A DNA stretch of 6,738 nucleotides. Origin: Synergistaceae bacterium. Its GTDB lineage: Bacteria > Synergistota > Synergistia > Synergistales > Aminobacteriaceae. The stretch is from NCBI GenBank assembly GCA_017427625.1, contig JAFRSL010000220.1:1-6738 (forward strand), given 5' to 3'. Under the pieces are notes generated by a model. It was not told where the DNA came from. It saw only the letters and a list, made by a program, of their open reading frames with translations, and ran no database searches. A program made the translations under genes and the position numbers. Below, piece by piece: positions 6,373-6,738 of the stretch. Position 1 is the stretch's first letter, and the number at the start of each line of letters is the position of its first letter.

Positions 6373-6402
6373 CTCGTCTCGATGAAACAAAATCCAATCA
6401 AC

Positions 6403-6408
6403 AGGAGG
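6403..6408 (+). promoter_or_regulatory. Shine-Dalgarno deciding the TTG start of the right-edge gene
   Basis: AGGAGG lies 8 nt before TTG 6417-6419. An ATG at 6410 is only 1 nt from the core and is followed at once by TAA, so it cannot begin the gene. Confidence 0.7.
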
Positions 6409-6416
6409 AATGTAAT

Positions 6417-6738
6417 TTGCAAAGAAGGTTCGCACTATTCACAGCCTCAACGCTAGCGGTGTTCCTGACTGCCGGGACAGCACACGCCGCGAGCATCAAG
6501 GGCAAGGATCTCAGCACAGTACCCGACATACTCAGACATGCGCGGGGACTCACAGGAAAGGAGGTGAGTCTTGAGCTGAGGAAGGACTCTGTTCTCCGGC
6601 TTCATGATAGCGGCAAGAATCTACAGCGTTGTGATAGCGGCTATCTTGATTTGCGCTACAATATCGGCAACGGAGACAGGGATTCTTCGCTCGGCAGGAT
6701 ACCACATTTTGCTGTAGAAGACAGGGTAGAAGACGTAC
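6417..6738 (+). CDS. Exported protein of unknown function (3' end outside window)
   Basis: This frame stays open to the window edge (107 codons visible). It starts at TTG 6417 with AGGAGG 8 nt upstream and a consensus extended -10 promoter before that. The N-terminus is a textbook Sec signal peptide: a basic start (MQRRF), a hydrophobic core of about 15 residues, and AHA before a likely cleavage after residue 24. The product should therefore be secreted or periplasmic. The visible mature part (beginning ASIKGKDLSTVPDI) is polar and rich in Asp, Arg, Gly and Leu, with a short repeated DSG at 68 and 77 and one cysteine between them. I do not recognise a family. It is transcribed divergently from the operon and need not be related to it. 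The call as a gene rests on start signals and signal peptide, which agree. Confidence 0.75.
   Translation, partial: MQRRFALFTASTLAVFLTAGTAHAASIKGKDLSTVPDILRHARGLTGKEVSLELRKDSVLRLHDSGKNLQRCDSGYLDLRYNIGNGDRDSSLGRIPHFAVEDRVEDV

Noticed and set aside
5786..6397. 203-codon minus-strand frame overlapping the metallopeptidase
   Set aside because: It is a frame-shifted reading of the conserved HEVGH protein, with a His/Arg-rich composition unlike any real protein, and it crosses the promoter region.
6295..6435. N-terminal extension of the metallopeptidase to ATG 6435
   Set aside because: It would run through the probable promoter and Shine-Dalgarno, and the family N-terminus begins at MLGYGLDPT (6294).

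Overview
The window is a compact bacterial chromosomal segment of roughly balanced base composition. Six genes lie head to tail on the minus strand, and a seventh, cut by the right edge, diverges from them on the plus strand. The minus-strand genes are almost contiguous (gaps of 0, 13, 6 and 3 nt, then a 14-nt overlap) and show no internal terminator, so they probably form one operon read from about 6326 towards position 1.

In transcription order the operon encodes: a YugP-type membrane zinc metallopeptidase (6294-5605); the 16S rRNA m5C967 methyltransferase RsmB (5604-4282); an ankyrin-repeat protein made of two tandem copies of a six-repeat module (4268-2847); a single-pass membrane protein with three PASTA domains and no kinase domain (2840-1596); ribulose-phosphate 3-epimerase Rpe (1592-909); and a RodZ-like HTH/transmembrane protein (922-35). 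A Shine-Dalgarno-like sequence at the left edge suggests the operon continues. On the other side of a 122-bp intergenic region, a secreted or periplasmic protein of unknown function starts at TTG 6417.

The order metallopeptidase-rsmB-PASTA-rpe resembles the Firmicute/Clostridia housekeeping cluster (yugP-like, rsmB, rlmN, prpC, prkC, rsgA, rpe) with rlmN, phosphatase, kinase domain and GTPase missing and an ankyrin gene in their place. A kinase-less PASTA protein, a RodZ homologue and module-type ankyrin proteins together suggest an anaerobe of the Synergistota (host-associated or digester) as a tentative placement; this is inference from gene order and style, not a search result.

Functionally the operon mixes ribosome maturation (RsmB), pentose phosphate metabolism (Rpe) and cell-envelope or shape functions (PASTA, RodZ, membrane metallopeptidase). 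Four of the seven starts are TTG, each with a Shine-Dalgarno sequence. I found no RNA genes, mobile elements, CRISPR or phage genes. The most noteworthy points are the PASTA protein without a kinase, the duplicated ankyrin module inside a housekeeping operon, and the back-to-back extended -10 promoters.
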